NCBI GenBank assembly: GCA_001464795.1
Contig: LNEB01000014.1
Span: forward strand, 354,658 to 418,657
DNA from: Bdellovibrionales bacterium Ga0074139
GTDB taxonomy: Bacteria; Bdellovibrionota; Bdellovibrionia; Bdellovibrionales; Bdellovibrionaceae
Length of the DNA: 64,000 nt
Direction: 5' to 3'
Made by a program: the position numbers and the translations under genes. Numbering within the stretch: position 1 is the first letter of the stretch; every line of letters starts with the position of its first letter. Of this stretch, positions 1 to 9,115 are shown one piece after another. The notes beneath the pieces are model-generated. The model was not told where the DNA came from, made no database searches, and saw only the letters and a list, made by a program, of their open reading frames with translations.

Positions 1-1996
1 TTGGACTTGATGCGATTTTTCGAATGACAGCTTGATAAATTCTATTTCTTTCAGGAGCTTGAATTTTTCGAGCTCGAACAGCGACTGTGAATGCTAGGAA
101 AAATGAAACTGATAGATTTAAAATTGCCATCGATAAAATACCTAAAGCTGCCGTTATCAGATAATAATTAGAAGCGGCTCCCTTTAAAGACACAATTGCA
201 GCCGTCATGGCACCCGATGATAAAGTCACATGTCTGACATCTAAATAAAGTCCCAAAAATTGAAATATGGATGGTGTAAGTCCTAGTAAAAATCCTAAGG
301 ATACACTTCCTGCTATTGCTGCTAAATTTTTTCTTAAAAATTGTGCAAAAGCCCTGGCTTTAACATCACCTAAAATAAATCTTAGTCTTCTGTTTTGACC
401 AATAGCTAAGGATAAACGGTGGTAAGCAAACCAATTGTCCATCCAGCCTGCAATTAAACTAGAGAGCCAAAGAAGAACTCCAGTGAAAGCAGCAAAAATA
501 GGAGTAAAACCCAAAATTGAAAAATCATCTAAAGTATCTAAAGCTTTAGATTCCGACATTAATGGAGTATCAAACACAGCAGCGTATGTGAATGCAATGA
601 TAAATACGAATGGTACAACACCAAGAATATTACCAAGAACAGCAGTCACCTGAGTTCTTAGTAAATTAAGGATTTCATCAATAATTTTATCAAATGATTC
701 TGGAGAATCTAAATTTTGCATTTTGGATGCTAAAGCCGGTGCTGTCATTGATGATTGCTTAGTGGCCAATGTGAAGTTGAAAAAATGAATAAGCAAAAAA
801 CTAAAAGCATAATTGAGACTTGCAGCAAGGCCTGCAAAAAAAGTATTCAATCCAATAGCCGTGATAGCAATTTTAAGAATACAAGTTAATGCTGTCATGA
901 CACCGCCACCAAAGGCGTGATTGAACATCATTTTTTGCTGTAAAGTTGACCTAGCAATGTAGTGCTCTCCCGTTTCACTCGAACGTTCGACAATTTTTCG
1001 TGATAATAAAGAAAAACTTTCACCCAGCAGTGGTCTCAACCGAGTTTTATCAACTGATTCAGAAACTAAGGTTTCTAGAAAATTGGAAAGTACGATGGGT
1101 TCTATTTCTTGCTGTTCTGTAATATAAAATAGATTCTGAATTCTTCGTAGCAAACTTTCAAGTTTATCAATTTGAAATACGATTTGAACACTTACGCCAA
1201 ATTCGTTGAGATGCTGTTTGATATCAGCTAGATCACGACGACAAGCTTCAATTTTTTTATTGAGCTGCGAAGCAAGCACTGCTTTTAGATCTTGATCATT
1301 TTCAGCATAATATTTTTGCAAATATTGAGCGAATAAATAAAATGAGTTTTTTGTAAAATCTGGATCTGAAAGACGAAGCCTAATGGCACTGCTTAATCCC
1401 AGTGCTTGAACTTGGACAGACAATAACAAAATAGCCTTCTTAGCATCCTTTTGAAATCCACCAATCGGTTGATTCTTGTCATCTAAGCCAAATTTGAAAA
1501 GCTCTTGAATTCTTTGAAGGGTTAAATGATCGATTTGCTGCACCCACTGTAGATCCGTATCACTTCTAAAATTTTGTTGAAACAAGTAAGCCAAATCTGT
1601 TTCATCAGGGGGTAAAGGAAGAAACTTTTTCTGTATTCGATCGATAAATTCAGCGGCAACTGAATCTTGAAGTGTAAGACCTGTTTGCTCAAAAAGATTA
1701 AGCGCACTGGTTTGATTGAAAATAGAACGAATTGTGGATGCTACCTGCAATTTCCAATTTTCATTGCGATCTAGAATATTTAATATGTGCCTTACTCGTA
1801 CTGACTGTGGTGTCCCCGTTTTAAATTCAGCAACATGCTGGATTTCTCCGCGATGTCTGATCCAGTCAAGTAGATCGAAAAACCAGTTCGTTCGTTCTTT
1901 TAGAGATTTATCAGATCCTGGAGCATGAGATAAAATATGATCGAGTTCTTTTCTTACGTTTCTTGATAATTTTAAGCGTTTCCAAAAATCACTCAT
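1..1996 (-). CDS. Gcr-type 'site-specific recombinase' family membrane protein (3' end outside window)
   Basis: My own reading of the minus strand gives an uninterrupted frame of about 665 codons from an ATG at 1996 down to the window edge, so the C-terminus is missing. The N-terminal half is helical and charged. The second half has several hydrophobic membrane-spanning stretches, including one around a Gly-Gly-Gly-Val segment. Length and layout fit the large inner-membrane family annotated as site-specific recombinase after gonococcal Gcr (PF10136/COG4389). I see no tyrosine- or serine-recombinase signature, and the many membrane segments make a direct DNA recombinase role doubtful. It lies 71 bases downstream of rsmG on the same strand and may be co-transcribed with it. 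Confidence 0.7.
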   Translation of the reverse strand, partial: MSDFWKRLKLSRNVRKELDHILSHAPGSDKSLKERTNWFFDLLDWIRHRGEIQHVAEFKTGTPQSVRVRHILNILDRNENWKLQVASTIRSIFNQTSALNLFEQTGLTLQDSVAAEFIDRIQKKFLPLPPDETDLAYLFQQNFRSDTDLQWVQQIDHLTLQRIQELFKFGLDDKNQPIGGFQKDAKKAILLLSVQVQALGLSSAIRLRLSDPDFTKNSFYLFAQYLQKYYAENDQDLKAVLASQLNKKIEACRRDLADIKQHLNEFGVSVQIVFQIDKLESLLRRIQNLFYITEQQEIEPIVLSNFLETLVSESVDKTRLRPLLGESFSLLSRKIVERSSETGEHYIARSTLQQKMMFNHAFGGGVMTALTCILKIAITAIGLNTFFAGLAASLNYAFSFLLIHFFNFTLATKQSSMTAPALASKMQNLDSPESFDKIIDEILNLLRTQVTAVLGNILGVVPFVFIIAFTYAAVFDTPLMSESKALDTLDDFSILGFTPIFAAFTGVLLWLSSLIAGWMDNWFAYHRLSLAIGQNRRLRFILGDVKARAFAQFLRKNLAAIAGSVSLGFLLGLTPSIFQFLGLYLDVRHVTLSSGAMTAAIVSLKGAASNYYLITAALGILSMAILNLSVSFFLAFTVAVRARKIQAPERNRIYQAVIRKIASSP

Positions 1997-2067
1997 CTTT
2001 CTAATGTCCAGAAAAACCAAATACAGGTCAATAAAATTGGCTACTTATAAAATTAAATAACAAAAAA

Positions 2068-2688
2068 TTATAAATGAATCGAAACAATGTGGCGCTCGAC
2101 ATCAAGAACAGGTGACTTCAATGGAACTATGTCGCATTTGAAGTTTTTCTCTTTTTTTAATGTGTCTTGGATTTCTTCTTGAATTTTCTCGAGTCTTGCT
2201 TTCATTAAAAAATATTTTCCACCATTTTTATAGTAGGCTGATGTCATATCAATAATAACATCGATTGGCTTAAAGGCTCTTGCTGTTATTAAATCATAAC
2301 CCTTCATCGAAGTAGAAATTTCAGACTGTAGATATAAGTTGGGAATCCATTTTTTTAAAGCTTCTAAAAATTCTCTTTTTCTAGGACTTTTTTCAAATAA
2401 ATGAAATTGAGTTTCTGGAAAATGAATGGCAAGGATCACAGCTGGCAGACCTCCACCTGAACCCAGATCAGCCACTTTCTTTAAGCCTAATGGAAACTTC
2501 GATAGGATCATCAAAGAATCGATAATATGATTATCAATAAGTTCTTCTATGGTCATTTTTCGACTGACTAGATTAAGTTCCTCGTTTGAAGTCCAAAGAA
2601 ACTCAATATATTTTTTTAATACTGGCAAATTGCTATCTTTGAATCCCAATGAAACAAGAATAGATCTTTGCTGTTCGAAATACGACAT
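2068..2688 (-). CDS. rsmG: 16S rRNA (guanine-527-N7)-methyltransferase RsmG
   Basis: A 206-residue Rossmann-fold methyltransferase that would modify G527 of 16S rRNA with S-adenosylmethionine. The SAM-binding motif I (VADLGSGGGLP) is at residues 72-82. The RsmG N-terminal signature with Asn-Leu-Val-Ser then a His-Ile-Ile-Asp-Ser is at about 39-58. The TARAF segment typical of the family is near 135-139. Length matches the family (about 205-215). It starts 3 bases downstream of the stop of the secreted hydrolase gene on the same strand, so the two are likely co-transcribed. It is not next to mnmG or parA here, unlike in many bacteria. Confidence 0.93.
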   Translation of the reverse strand: MSYFEQQRSILVSLGFKDSNLPVLKKYIEFLWTSNEELNLVSRKMTIEELIDNHIIDSLMILSKFPLGLKKVADLGSGGGLPAVILAIHFPETQFHLFEKSPRKREFLEALKKWIPNLYLQSEISTSMKGYDLITARAFKPIDVIIDMTSAYYKNGGKYFLMKARLEKIQEEIQDTLKKEKNFKCDIVPLKSPVLDVERHIVSIHL

Positions 2689-2691
2689 TGC

Positions 2692-3909
2692 TTATAAACC
2701 TTTTTTGAGCGCTTTGTAGACTACACCAGGGTGAGTACGAGTCAATAAGTGACCCGCATTTTTGATAATGGTGAATCTCACTTTATAGCCCATCTCTTTA
2801 AGGACTAGATTGGACTGTTTCATCATGGCCAATGGGACGATTTCATCTTCTTGGCCTGCGATGATCTCGAATGGTATTTCAATTCTAGGAAGCTCTTGTC
2901 TTGGATGAAATAAATTGAAAAGTCGAGCACCACGAGTCACTGATATAGCACTGCGAATTTGCTGATCGATTTCTTTTTTTAATTCTGGATCATTCATATC
3001 AAGTCCATTGGCTTTTGCATATTCCTCAAAATAAGTGGAATAGCTGCTGTAAAGAAATTTTTCAACATTAGGATCAGTGATAGAATTTTTTAAAGTTGTA
3101 AATCCAAGAAACCTATACATTGAATCGGCAGTGGAAAAAAACTGATTGAGTAAAAAGTTGCTTTGATCGATCTGATTCGTAACATTCTCAGATACTAATT
3201 TCGGTGCAAAAAACTGAACACCCTTGGCCAATGTTTCAGACACCTGGGCACCGATTAGGGCTTGTGAGGCAATCCACTCTGATAAATCTTGAGCATAAAA
3301 AGCAATAAGCCTAATTCCACTGATTTTTATTTCTAATTTTTTATCTAAAATATTTTTCGAATAGGCACCGGTTAATAATGCGACTGCACCACCTAAAGAA
3401 TGACCCACGATTTCAACATTTTTCACATTGAGATGCTCTAGAACTTTCAAAATTGAAAGGGCATGGGCCCTGATATCTACAGTTTCATCCACATTGGCAT
3501 CATTTTTTAAAGATTTCCACAACGAGCGACCATGACCTAGTAAATCAACACGGATAACTTTAAAGCCGTCCTTTAAATAATTCTCGGCTTGTTGATTCAG
3601 TCGACCAGAATGATCGCCTAGGCCATGAATCAGTAGCTTAGTTCCTTTAGGCTTGGATTTTTGGGGATAATCAACACGGTAATACATTTCATGCAAAACT
3701 TTAATTCCGGCTCTTGGAATTCCTTTTACAAAACCATTTTGACTAGCAGATGCATTAGACACTTCATTCGACCAAGAGGACTGGCGAATTTCACGAAATT
3801 CACCATTTCTTTCACCTTCGATCACGTCCACACAAAAAATTTCAGCCCGTAATTGGAAACTGAAAAAAAGTACGAAGGAAATAGAATAAATTAAAATTTT
3901 CACAAGCAT
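2692..3909 (-). CDS. Secreted alpha/beta hydrolase (lysophospholipase/lipase-like)
   Basis: A 405-residue exported hydrolase. Residues 1-22 form a signal peptide (basic start, hydrophobic core, cut near RAE). The fold is visible as the oxyanion segment HGLGDH (95-100), the strand and loop VDLLGHGRS, and the nucleophile elbow GHSLGG with Ser171. Asp355 in GQEDE and His387 in NAGH complete a plausible triad. The layout resembles monoglyceride lipase/lysophospholipase (PldB-like) enzymes. A long helical insertion between about 215 and 330 could be a lid. The substrate cannot be read from the sequence. It is the first gene of the rsmG transcription unit. Confidence 0.85.
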   Translation of the reverse strand: MLVKILIYSISFVLFFSFQLRAEIFCVDVIEGERNGEFREIRQSSWSNEVSNASASQNGFVKGIPRAGIKVLHEMYYRVDYPQKSKPKGTKLLIHGLGDHSGRLNQQAENYLKDGFKVIRVDLLGHGRSLWKSLKNDANVDETVDIRAHALSILKVLEHLNVKNVEIVGHSLGGAVALLTGAYSKNILDKKLEIKISGIRLIAFYAQDLSEWIASQALIGAQVSETLAKGVQFFAPKLVSENVTNQIDQSNFLLNQFFSTADSMYRFLGFTTLKNSITDPNVEKFLYSSYSTYFEEYAKANGLDMNDPELKKEIDQQIRSAISVTRGARLFNLFHPRQELPRIEIPFEIIAGQEDEIVPLAMMKQSNLVLKEMGYKVRFTIIKNAGHLLTRTHPGVVYKALKKGL

Positions 3910-4114
3910 TCTACTATCAAATTAGAGGCCACATCATAACTCACACAAACAATTACGAGGTCTTAATGCCATTTCACGCAAAGACAGTGTCAATAAATTA
4001 AACATTTCAACCAGTTCGATCCTGAGGGCTTTGGCAAAGTAGGCCTATCTATTGCCAACCATGTATGTGTAAATGAACCATCTTTACCTCATAAACATCT
4101 ACAGATTGGAATTC

Positions 4115-4585
4115 ATGAATATTCAAGTGATCTCGTTTAATTGCCTTTTAAAAAGTAAAGCAGGGCAAGTTATCAGTTCAACTTTTAATCGTGACGTTTT
4201 AAACTCAACTGAAAATCAGACTTCCGCATTGAATGGTCTCGCTAAGGGCTTACAAAATTTAAAAAAGGGCGAGAAGCGAACAATCCCTTTATCCGCAGAA
4301 GAAGCTTATGGTCTATATGATCCCAAAAAAATTATTCTTTTTCCCCGCAGTCGCTTAGCTAAAAATATAAAAGTCGGTGAATACATTTCGGTTGTGACTA
4401 AAAGTGGCTATCAACACGATTACAAAGTGATTCAGCTTCACAAAGACATGGTCAGTTTGGATGGAAATCATCCTTTAGCTGGTCAAGATCTAATTTTTGA
4501 AATTGAAACCCTAGATGCTCGTGATGCAACCCATGACGAAATTTCTGCTTCAAGTAACGTTTTTTCTACTCAGCTATTGCACTAG
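4115..4585 (+). CDS. SlyD-like FKBP-type peptidyl-prolyl isomerase
   Basis: A protein-folding helper of about 156 residues that would catalyse cis-trans isomerisation of prolyl bonds in the cytoplasm. The open frame begins at 4073, but the FKBP strand starts at the Met at 4115 (MNIQVISF), as expected for SlyD-type proteins, so I chose that start. The FKBP core shows the short hairpin with GLQNLKKGEKRTIPL, an inserted chaperone-type segment after the AYGLYDP motif, and the closing signature DGNHPLAGQDLIFEIE. The histidine-rich metal tail of E. coli SlyD is absent. It is the first gene of a tight three-gene set with the zinc-ribbon gene (4-base gap) and rhlE. Confidence 0.85.
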   Translation: MNIQVISFNCLLKSKAGQVISSTFNRDVLNSTENQTSALNGLAKGLQNLKKGEKRTIPLSAEEAYGLYDPKKIILFPRSRLAKNIKVGEYISVVTKSGYQHDYKVIQLHKDMVSLDGNHPLAGQDLIFEIETLDARDATHDEISASSNVFSTQLLH

Positions 4586-4589
4586 TTGA

Positions 4590-4784
4590 ATGTCAAAAAC
4601 ATCTTGCCCCAATATGAATCATTCGAAATCAAACCCACAAGTCGTCTATTGTCCGAATTGTGGTGAAAAATTTACTGGTCAAACTCCCCAGAAAAAGACC
4701 TGTAACCAAGAAATTCATAAATTAAGGCGTAAAGATCGTAGTCTCTATTGTCATGACTGTGGAGTTGACCTAAAACTCTCTTAA
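4590..4784 (+). CDS. Small zinc-ribbon protein
   Basis: A 64-residue protein with two Cys-x-x-Cys knuckles, CPNC near residues 21-24 and CHDC near 54-57, separated by a basic linker. This is the arrangement of a zinc-ribbon that could bind RNA or protein. Extra cysteines at the N-terminus (CPN) and middle (TCNQ) might also bind metal. It lies 4 bases after the SlyD-like gene and 2 bases before rhlE, so the three are almost surely translated from one mRNA. I do not recognise a named family. A role beside the helicase in RNA handling is only a guess from position. Confidence 0.7.
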   Translation: MSKTSCPNMNHSKSNPQVVYCPNCGEKFTGQTPQKKTCNQEIHKLRRKDRSLYCHDCGVDLKLS

Positions 4785-4786
4785 AT

Positions 4787-6067
4787 ATGACAACTCAAAA
4801 ATTTTCTGACCTTAAATTAATCGAACCACTTCAACTTGCTATAACTGAAACAGGGTACACTCATCCTACCCCCATTCAGTTAGCTGCCATTCCAAAACTT
4901 CTTGAAGGTCGAGACCTTCTTGGTGTTGCTCAAACAGGAACAGGTAAAACTGCTGCTTTTGCATTACCAATTTTGCAAAGATTAGTTCTCAATCCAAAAA
5001 AAGTAGAATCCAGGCACGCAAGAGTTCTGATCTTAACACCTACCCGCGAACTTGCTGTTCAGATCCATGAAAGTTTTCAAACTTATGGTAAAAATTTAAA
5101 TCTAAAATCCACTGTCGTCTTTGGTGGTGTGTCTCAATTTCATCAAGTTAAAAGCATGACTGCAGGGGTAGACGTATTGGTTGCAACTCCTGGTCGATTA
5201 ATGGATCTTATCCAACAAAGAATGATTAATCTTAGAAGTCTTGAGGTCTTTGTTTTGGATGAAGCTGACCGAATGCTGGACATGGGTTTCATCAACGACA
5301 TTAAAAAAATTATTAAATTGCTACCTGTAAAAAGACACAGTCTTTTCTTCTCAGCAACTATGCCACCTGATATTCAAAAATTAGCTTCAGGTTTGTTAAC
5401 AGACCCCGTTCGCGTTGAAGTAACTCCAGTATCTTCTACGGCAGAAAAAATTCAGCAATCAGTGCTATTCGTAGAGAAAAAGAACAAAAAAGATTTACTC
5501 AGACACGTATTAAAAGATAACAGCCTCAAGCGTGTTATTGTGTTTACACGAACAAAACACGGTGCCAATCAAGTCAGTGAAGTTTTAGAAAAAAATGGCA
5601 TCTTCAGTGCTGCGATTCACGGAAATAAATCACAGGGTGCAAGACAAAGAGCTCTCGATAGTTTTAAAAAAGGAACTATCAGGGTTCTTGTCGCTACTGA
5701 CATTGCTGCTCGAGGAATTGATGTGGATGGGATAACTCATGTTATTAATTTCGAGCTTCCCAATATTGCAGAAAGCTATGTCCACAGAATTGGGCGTACA
5801 GCTCGTGCAGGCGCTGAAGGCATCGCCATTTCGTTTTGTGATCAAGAAGAAAAGGCCTACCTTAAAGATATTCAAAAACTCACTGGCCAATTAATCCCCG
5901 TCGAAACCTCTCACCCCTACCACTCAGAAAATGTTGTGAATGCTCAAACCCTATCAAAAGGGAAAGCAAAGGCATTAATAGATTCCAGATTGGGTGGCAA
6001 TAAAGGTGGCCAAAGAAATAACCGAAGACGCAGATTTAACAAGCCCAAGTCAAAAACTCTAGGCTAA
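4787..6067 (+). CDS. rhlE: DEAD-box ATP-dependent RNA helicase, RhlE type
   Basis: A 426-residue RNA helicase with all core motifs in order: Q motif (GYTHPTPIQ, 23-31), Walker A (AQTGTGKT, 48-55), PTRELA, TPGR, DEAD (158-161), SAT (189-191), ARGID and HRIGRTARAG. The short basic C-terminal tail (rich in Arg/Lys, ending KSKTLG) is the RhlE-type RNA-binding tail. RhlE proteins remodel structured RNA in ribosome assembly and cold adaptation. It ends in a 9-base overlap with the convergent sensor-kinase gene on the other strand, so the transcripts have antisense 3' ends. Confidence 0.95.
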   Translation: MTTQKFSDLKLIEPLQLAITETGYTHPTPIQLAAIPKLLEGRDLLGVAQTGTGKTAAFALPILQRLVLNPKKVESRHARVLILTPTRELAVQIHESFQTYGKNLNLKSTVVFGGVSQFHQVKSMTAGVDVLVATPGRLMDLIQQRMINLRSLEVFVLDEADRMLDMGFINDIKKIIKLLPVKRHSLFFSATMPPDIQKLASGLLTDPVRVEVTPVSSTAEKIQQSVLFVEKKNKKDLLRHVLKDNSLKRVIVFTRTKHGANQVSEVLEKNGIFSAAIHGNKSQGARQRALDSFKKGTIRVLVATDIAARGIDVDGITHVINFELPNIAESYVHRIGRTARAGAEGIAISFCDQEEKAYLKDIQKLTGQLIPVETSHPYHSENVVNAQTLSKGKAKALIDSRLGGNKGGQRNNRRRRFNKPKSKTLG

Positions 6068-7303
6068 TTTTTTCCCTTGGTTCGAATTTTCAATAGGAAG
6101 ATAAACTTGAAAAATAGCTCCCGTTTCAGACGGGATATGCACTAACTTTCCACCTTGAGATTCGATAATACTTTTTGTGATACTTAGACCTAAACCGAAA
6201 CCTTGACCCACTTCTTTTGTTGTAAAAAAAGGATCCATAATTCGGTTTCTGATTTTTTCAGGAATTCCTTTACCAGTATCGCGAAATGAAATTTTTAAAA
6301 ATTCAGGATCCACAACAAACCCAATTATAATACTTTTCTTAGGTGATTGGCTTAGGGCTTCCATGCAATTTTCAATAATATTATTCAACGCTTTTGTAAG
6401 ATCTGTCTTTCGAACTTTAATATTAACTTTTGGAATATTAGCAACATTGATGGAAATGGATTTTTCCATCAGGCTTGAATGCTGCATTTGAAGAAACTCA
6501 CTCATAAAGGTTTCTAAACTTAGGATTTGAGGAGCTTCTAATTCTGCGCTGGATTTAATTAATTGCAAACTACTTACTATCCTGGCCACACGGTCCACAC
6601 CGACAAGTATTCTTTCTATCTCTTCTTTATTTTCACTGAGTAAACTGTCCTGCTCTTTTTTATTAGCTTTTAACTTTAAAAGTTCTACAGTAAAGCGAAT
6701 GATTGAAAGTGGATTATTCACTTCATGGGCCACGCCACCAGCCATAGTACCCAATGCGACCATCTTAGAGTCTTCAGCCGCCTTTGCACTTAAAAGTTGA
6801 ATCTCTTCACGGCTTTTAAAATTAGCTCTGACAATAATACCAATAATTATAAATTGTAATGACCATAACCCAAATTCAAAAACTTCAAATTTTATGTCTT
6901 CGGTGTGATTAAGAACAAGAATCATTTTGAATGACATGGCCATGGCCACTAAAAGTAAAAATGAACCGAAAGAGTGAACAAGGGCACCGGTCATAACCGT
7001 TACCAGAAAGAACGTGTAGCGATAGATAATTTCGTCTTGATTGAAATAGGCCATGACAAAATGGTGTATGACAATAAGATAAAAAATAGCATCAAACAAT
7101 AGGTTAGAAGTGCTACGTTTTTCTGGATACTTCCATATAAATATCCCTGTGATCCACATCACTACACAAATCAAAAATCTTGGTAGAAAAGGATTCCAAG
7201 TGCCGGGATAAAGTATTGGCATAATCCAATACCAGGGCAAATAAAGAAATGGACCGATCCAAGCTGATAATTTTATCTTGGTGAGGTCAGAGCTTAAATT
7301 CAT
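6059..7303 (-). CDS. Membrane sensor histidine kinase
   Basis: A 414-residue kinase. Residues 1-160 hold about five or six hydrophobic segments with no large periplasmic loop, so the signal is probably sensed in or near the membrane. After a short linker comes the H box GGVAHEVNNPL with phospho-acceptor His193. The N box (NNIIENCMEAL), G1 (DTGKGIP) and G2 (GQGFGLGLS) of the HATPase domain follow. The H box type is that of NtrB/ZraS-like kinases. No response regulator is adjacent, so its partner is elsewhere. It is transcribed convergently with rhlE, and its 5' end faces the matrixin gene 21 bases upstream on the same strand. Confidence 0.9.
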   Translation of the reverse strand: MNLSSDLTKIKLSAWIGPFLYLPWYWIMPILYPGTWNPFLPRFLICVVMWITGIFIWKYPEKRSTSNLLFDAIFYLIVIHHFVMAYFNQDEIIYRYTFFLVTVMTGALVHSFGSFLLLVAMAMSFKMILVLNHTEDIKFEVFEFGLWSLQFIIIGIIVRANFKSREEIQLLSAKAAEDSKMVALGTMAGGVAHEVNNPLSIIRFTVELLKLKANKKEQDSLLSENKEEIERILVGVDRVARIVSSLQLIKSSAELEAPQILSLETFMSEFLQMQHSSLMEKSISINVANIPKVNIKVRKTDLTKALNNIIENCMEALSQSPKKSIIIGFVVDPEFLKISFRDTGKGIPEKIRNRIMDPFFTTKEVGQGFGLGLSITKSIIESQGGKLVHIPSETGAIFQVYLPIENSNQGKKLA

Positions 7304-7324
7304 ATACGATAAATTATTATATAC

Positions 7325-8062
7325 TTAGTATTGAGGCAGTATCTTTAATTTTGATTTTAATTTTAAATAGACTAAAAGCGGTAGAAGCAAAATTAAGGAC
7401 AAAAACAAAAAGTACATTGGTCCAGTCGGTGGCAACTGACTACTCACCAACCCACAGCCAGCAAACATATTATCATCAAACTCGTCCTTGGGGTAAAGGT
7501 AACTAATACCGTCTATATCATCTTGAGTTAAGTTAAGATCCGTTTTGAATGAATAAGTGTAATACATCACTGCACTAGTAGACTGCGAGTGACCTAAGCC
7601 AAGTGCATGACCCATTTCGTGGGTCACTACAATGTCCAATGCTTTCTTTGATACGTTAGCAATATTAGCATCACCCGTTGAAGCATTAAGAATCATCTGA
7701 CCTGAAGCCAAACGATCTGTTCCATTCGCTCTTGCAACACCGACAGTACCATCTTCATCCGCTCCACCAGTGTCACCAGAAAAATTCACAGAACACCTGA
7801 CAACAATTGGGTCACCATCTGTCGTAGCGGTCGTTGTACCGCCATATTTAACTTTTAATGAACTTGTTGGAACTTGATTCCAAATTTCAGCTGCATCCTT
7901 GATTGCTTTTATTACATCGACACCTGCTGGACAGTTGGCTGTATTCACAACAAACGTAACTTCGCCATCTTTCCATCCCTTTACACTAGAGTTATTACTT
8001 AGCGTGAAGGAGTGAGCCGTCACTACAAAAATAAATGTGGATATTATTGATAGTATTTTCAT
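7325..8062 (-). CDS. Matrixin-family metalloprotease with C-terminal membrane anchor
   Basis: A 245-residue secreted zinc protease. A signal peptide spans about residues 1-18. The metzincin zinc site HEMGHALGLGH uses His148, His152 and His158 with Glu149 as the general base, and Met166 provides the Met-turn. This is the matrixin (M10) arrangement. The C-terminus is notable: a Cys-Gly pair at 203-204, a Pro-Pro-Thr-Gly-Pro segment at 211-215, a hydrophobic helix (about 216-233) and a short basic tail, like a tripartite sorting or anchoring signal. Its start overlaps the stop of the upstream outer-membrane gene by 4 bases (ATGA), so the two are coupled. Confidence 0.88.
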   Translation of the reverse strand: MKILSIISTFIFVVTAHSFTLSNNSSVKGWKDGEVTFVVNTANCPAGVDVIKAIKDAAEIWNQVPTSSLKVKYGGTTTATTDGDPIVVRCSVNFSGDTGGADEDGTVGVARANGTDRLASGQMILNASTGDANIANVSKKALDIVVTHEMGHALGLGHSQSTSAVMYYTYSFKTDLNLTQDDIDGISYLYPKDEFDDNMFAGCGLVSSQLPPTGPMYFLFLSLILLLPLLVYLKLKSKLKILPQY

Positions 8063-8727
8063 CGAGTTATTCTCCCACGAGGCCTTGAACTACGACCTCC
8101 ACCACCACCTGATGATCCATCACCAAACGAATAGCCATAACTTAACATTAAACTTTGAGACCTTTTTTCACTTGAAAAGAAATTTTCGAAAATCAGATCA
8201 AGTGCAAACCTTGAACTCCACACATTGTAAGCCGTACCAATGGAGGTGGAAATTTGTCTTGTGGTTGATGTACGGCTGGGTTTATAAAAAGTCGTTGGAG
8301 TTGTACCGTTCAATAATTGAACAGTTCCCCCCTTACCATCGATCACCTGCTGAAGAATGCCTGGACCAAAGTACCAGTCCCAACTAGAACCGTGACCTTC
8401 AAAATTTTTGCCGAACAAAAATGACAAGTGAGTGATAGTAATGTCAGTCGATTTTCCTGCCGACTGACGAGGAACCAGGGTGTGACTTAGTTGAGGAGCC
8501 AAAAACCAATCCTGGAAGATCGAAAAATCATATTTGAAAGTAATGGGGGTTGAGGTTTCCCCCAAAAGTCCTGTCTCACCTTTTTCATTTTGTCCTGTTT
8601 TATTTAAAACGTTCTGTGAGTAATAACCTAGACCCAGTTGATAGCTATTTGCTTTAAAGGCGAAAGTCGTCATTGGCAGGCCACTAATAAAAAGAAAGGC
8701 TAAGAATAGTTTAATAGTCATAAACAA
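8059..8727 (-). CDS. Predicted outer-membrane beta-barrel protein
   Basis: A 222-residue exported protein with an N-terminal signal peptide (about 1-23, cut after TTFA or nearby). The mature part alternates polar and aromatic residues in strand-sized blocks (for example YQLGLGYYSQNV and SLMLSYGYSFG), as in small outer-membrane barrels. The barrel is followed by an odd glycine-rich and arginine-rich tail (five Gly, then SSRPRGR) that would emerge after the last strand. An alternative Met is two codons further in. It is translationally coupled to the matrixin gene. I do not recognise a family and do not assign a function. Confidence 0.65.
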   Translation of the reverse strand: MFMTIKLFLAFLFISGLPMTTFAFKANSYQLGLGYYSQNVLNKTGQNEKGETGLLGETSTPITFKYDFSIFQDWFLAPQLSHTLVPRQSAGKSTDITITHLSFLFGKNFEGHGSSWDWYFGPGILQQVIDGKGGTVQLLNGTTPTTFYKPSRTSTTRQISTSIGTAYNVWSSRFALDLIFENFFSSEKRSQSLMLSYGYSFGDGSSGGGGGRSSRPRGRITR

Positions 8728-8799
8728 AAGTTGAACTAACTGTAAACATTGGTCAAAACCAAAAAGGCTGGGTCGAGTTTGCTGTTTGACACTGGCCCC

Positions 8800-9102
8800 T
8801 TAAAAGAAGATCGCGATGATCCTTTCAAAATTCAAGATCAAATAAACAAGGCAAACTATATTTCCAAGCAATAAGCTGGGCAAAAGCCAAAAAACTGTTT
8901 TTAAAATCGATCCCTCAATAAAGTAAACAAAGATATGAAATATAAAAAGTCCTATATATAAATCAAAAATGAATTGCTTGCCCCAGTGAAATTTAAAAAT
9001 ATCAGCAGCTGATTTAAAAAATGATTCATTACGCAAACAATAAAAAGTAAAACCAACAAAACTCAAAAATACAGCCACAAGAACAATCAAAATGAAACTC
9101 AT
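8800..9102 (-). CDS. Small integral membrane protein, unknown
   Basis: A 100-residue, very hydrophobic protein with about three membrane segments (residues 3-20, 45-65, 68-90) and few charged residues. I do not recognise the family. It lies 13 bases downstream of the next membrane gene (9116-9832) on the same strand, so both probably belong to one transcript. Base composition is strongly AT-rich like the neighbouring hydroxylase and UbiA genes, which supports a shared origin. Confidence 0.6.
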   Translation of the reverse strand: MSFILIVLVAVFLSFVGFTFYCLRNESFFKSAADIFKFHWGKQFIFDLYIGLFIFHIFVYFIEGSILKTVFWLLPSLLLGNIVCLVYLILNFERIIAIFF

Positions 9103-9115
9103 AATTTACATTAAG

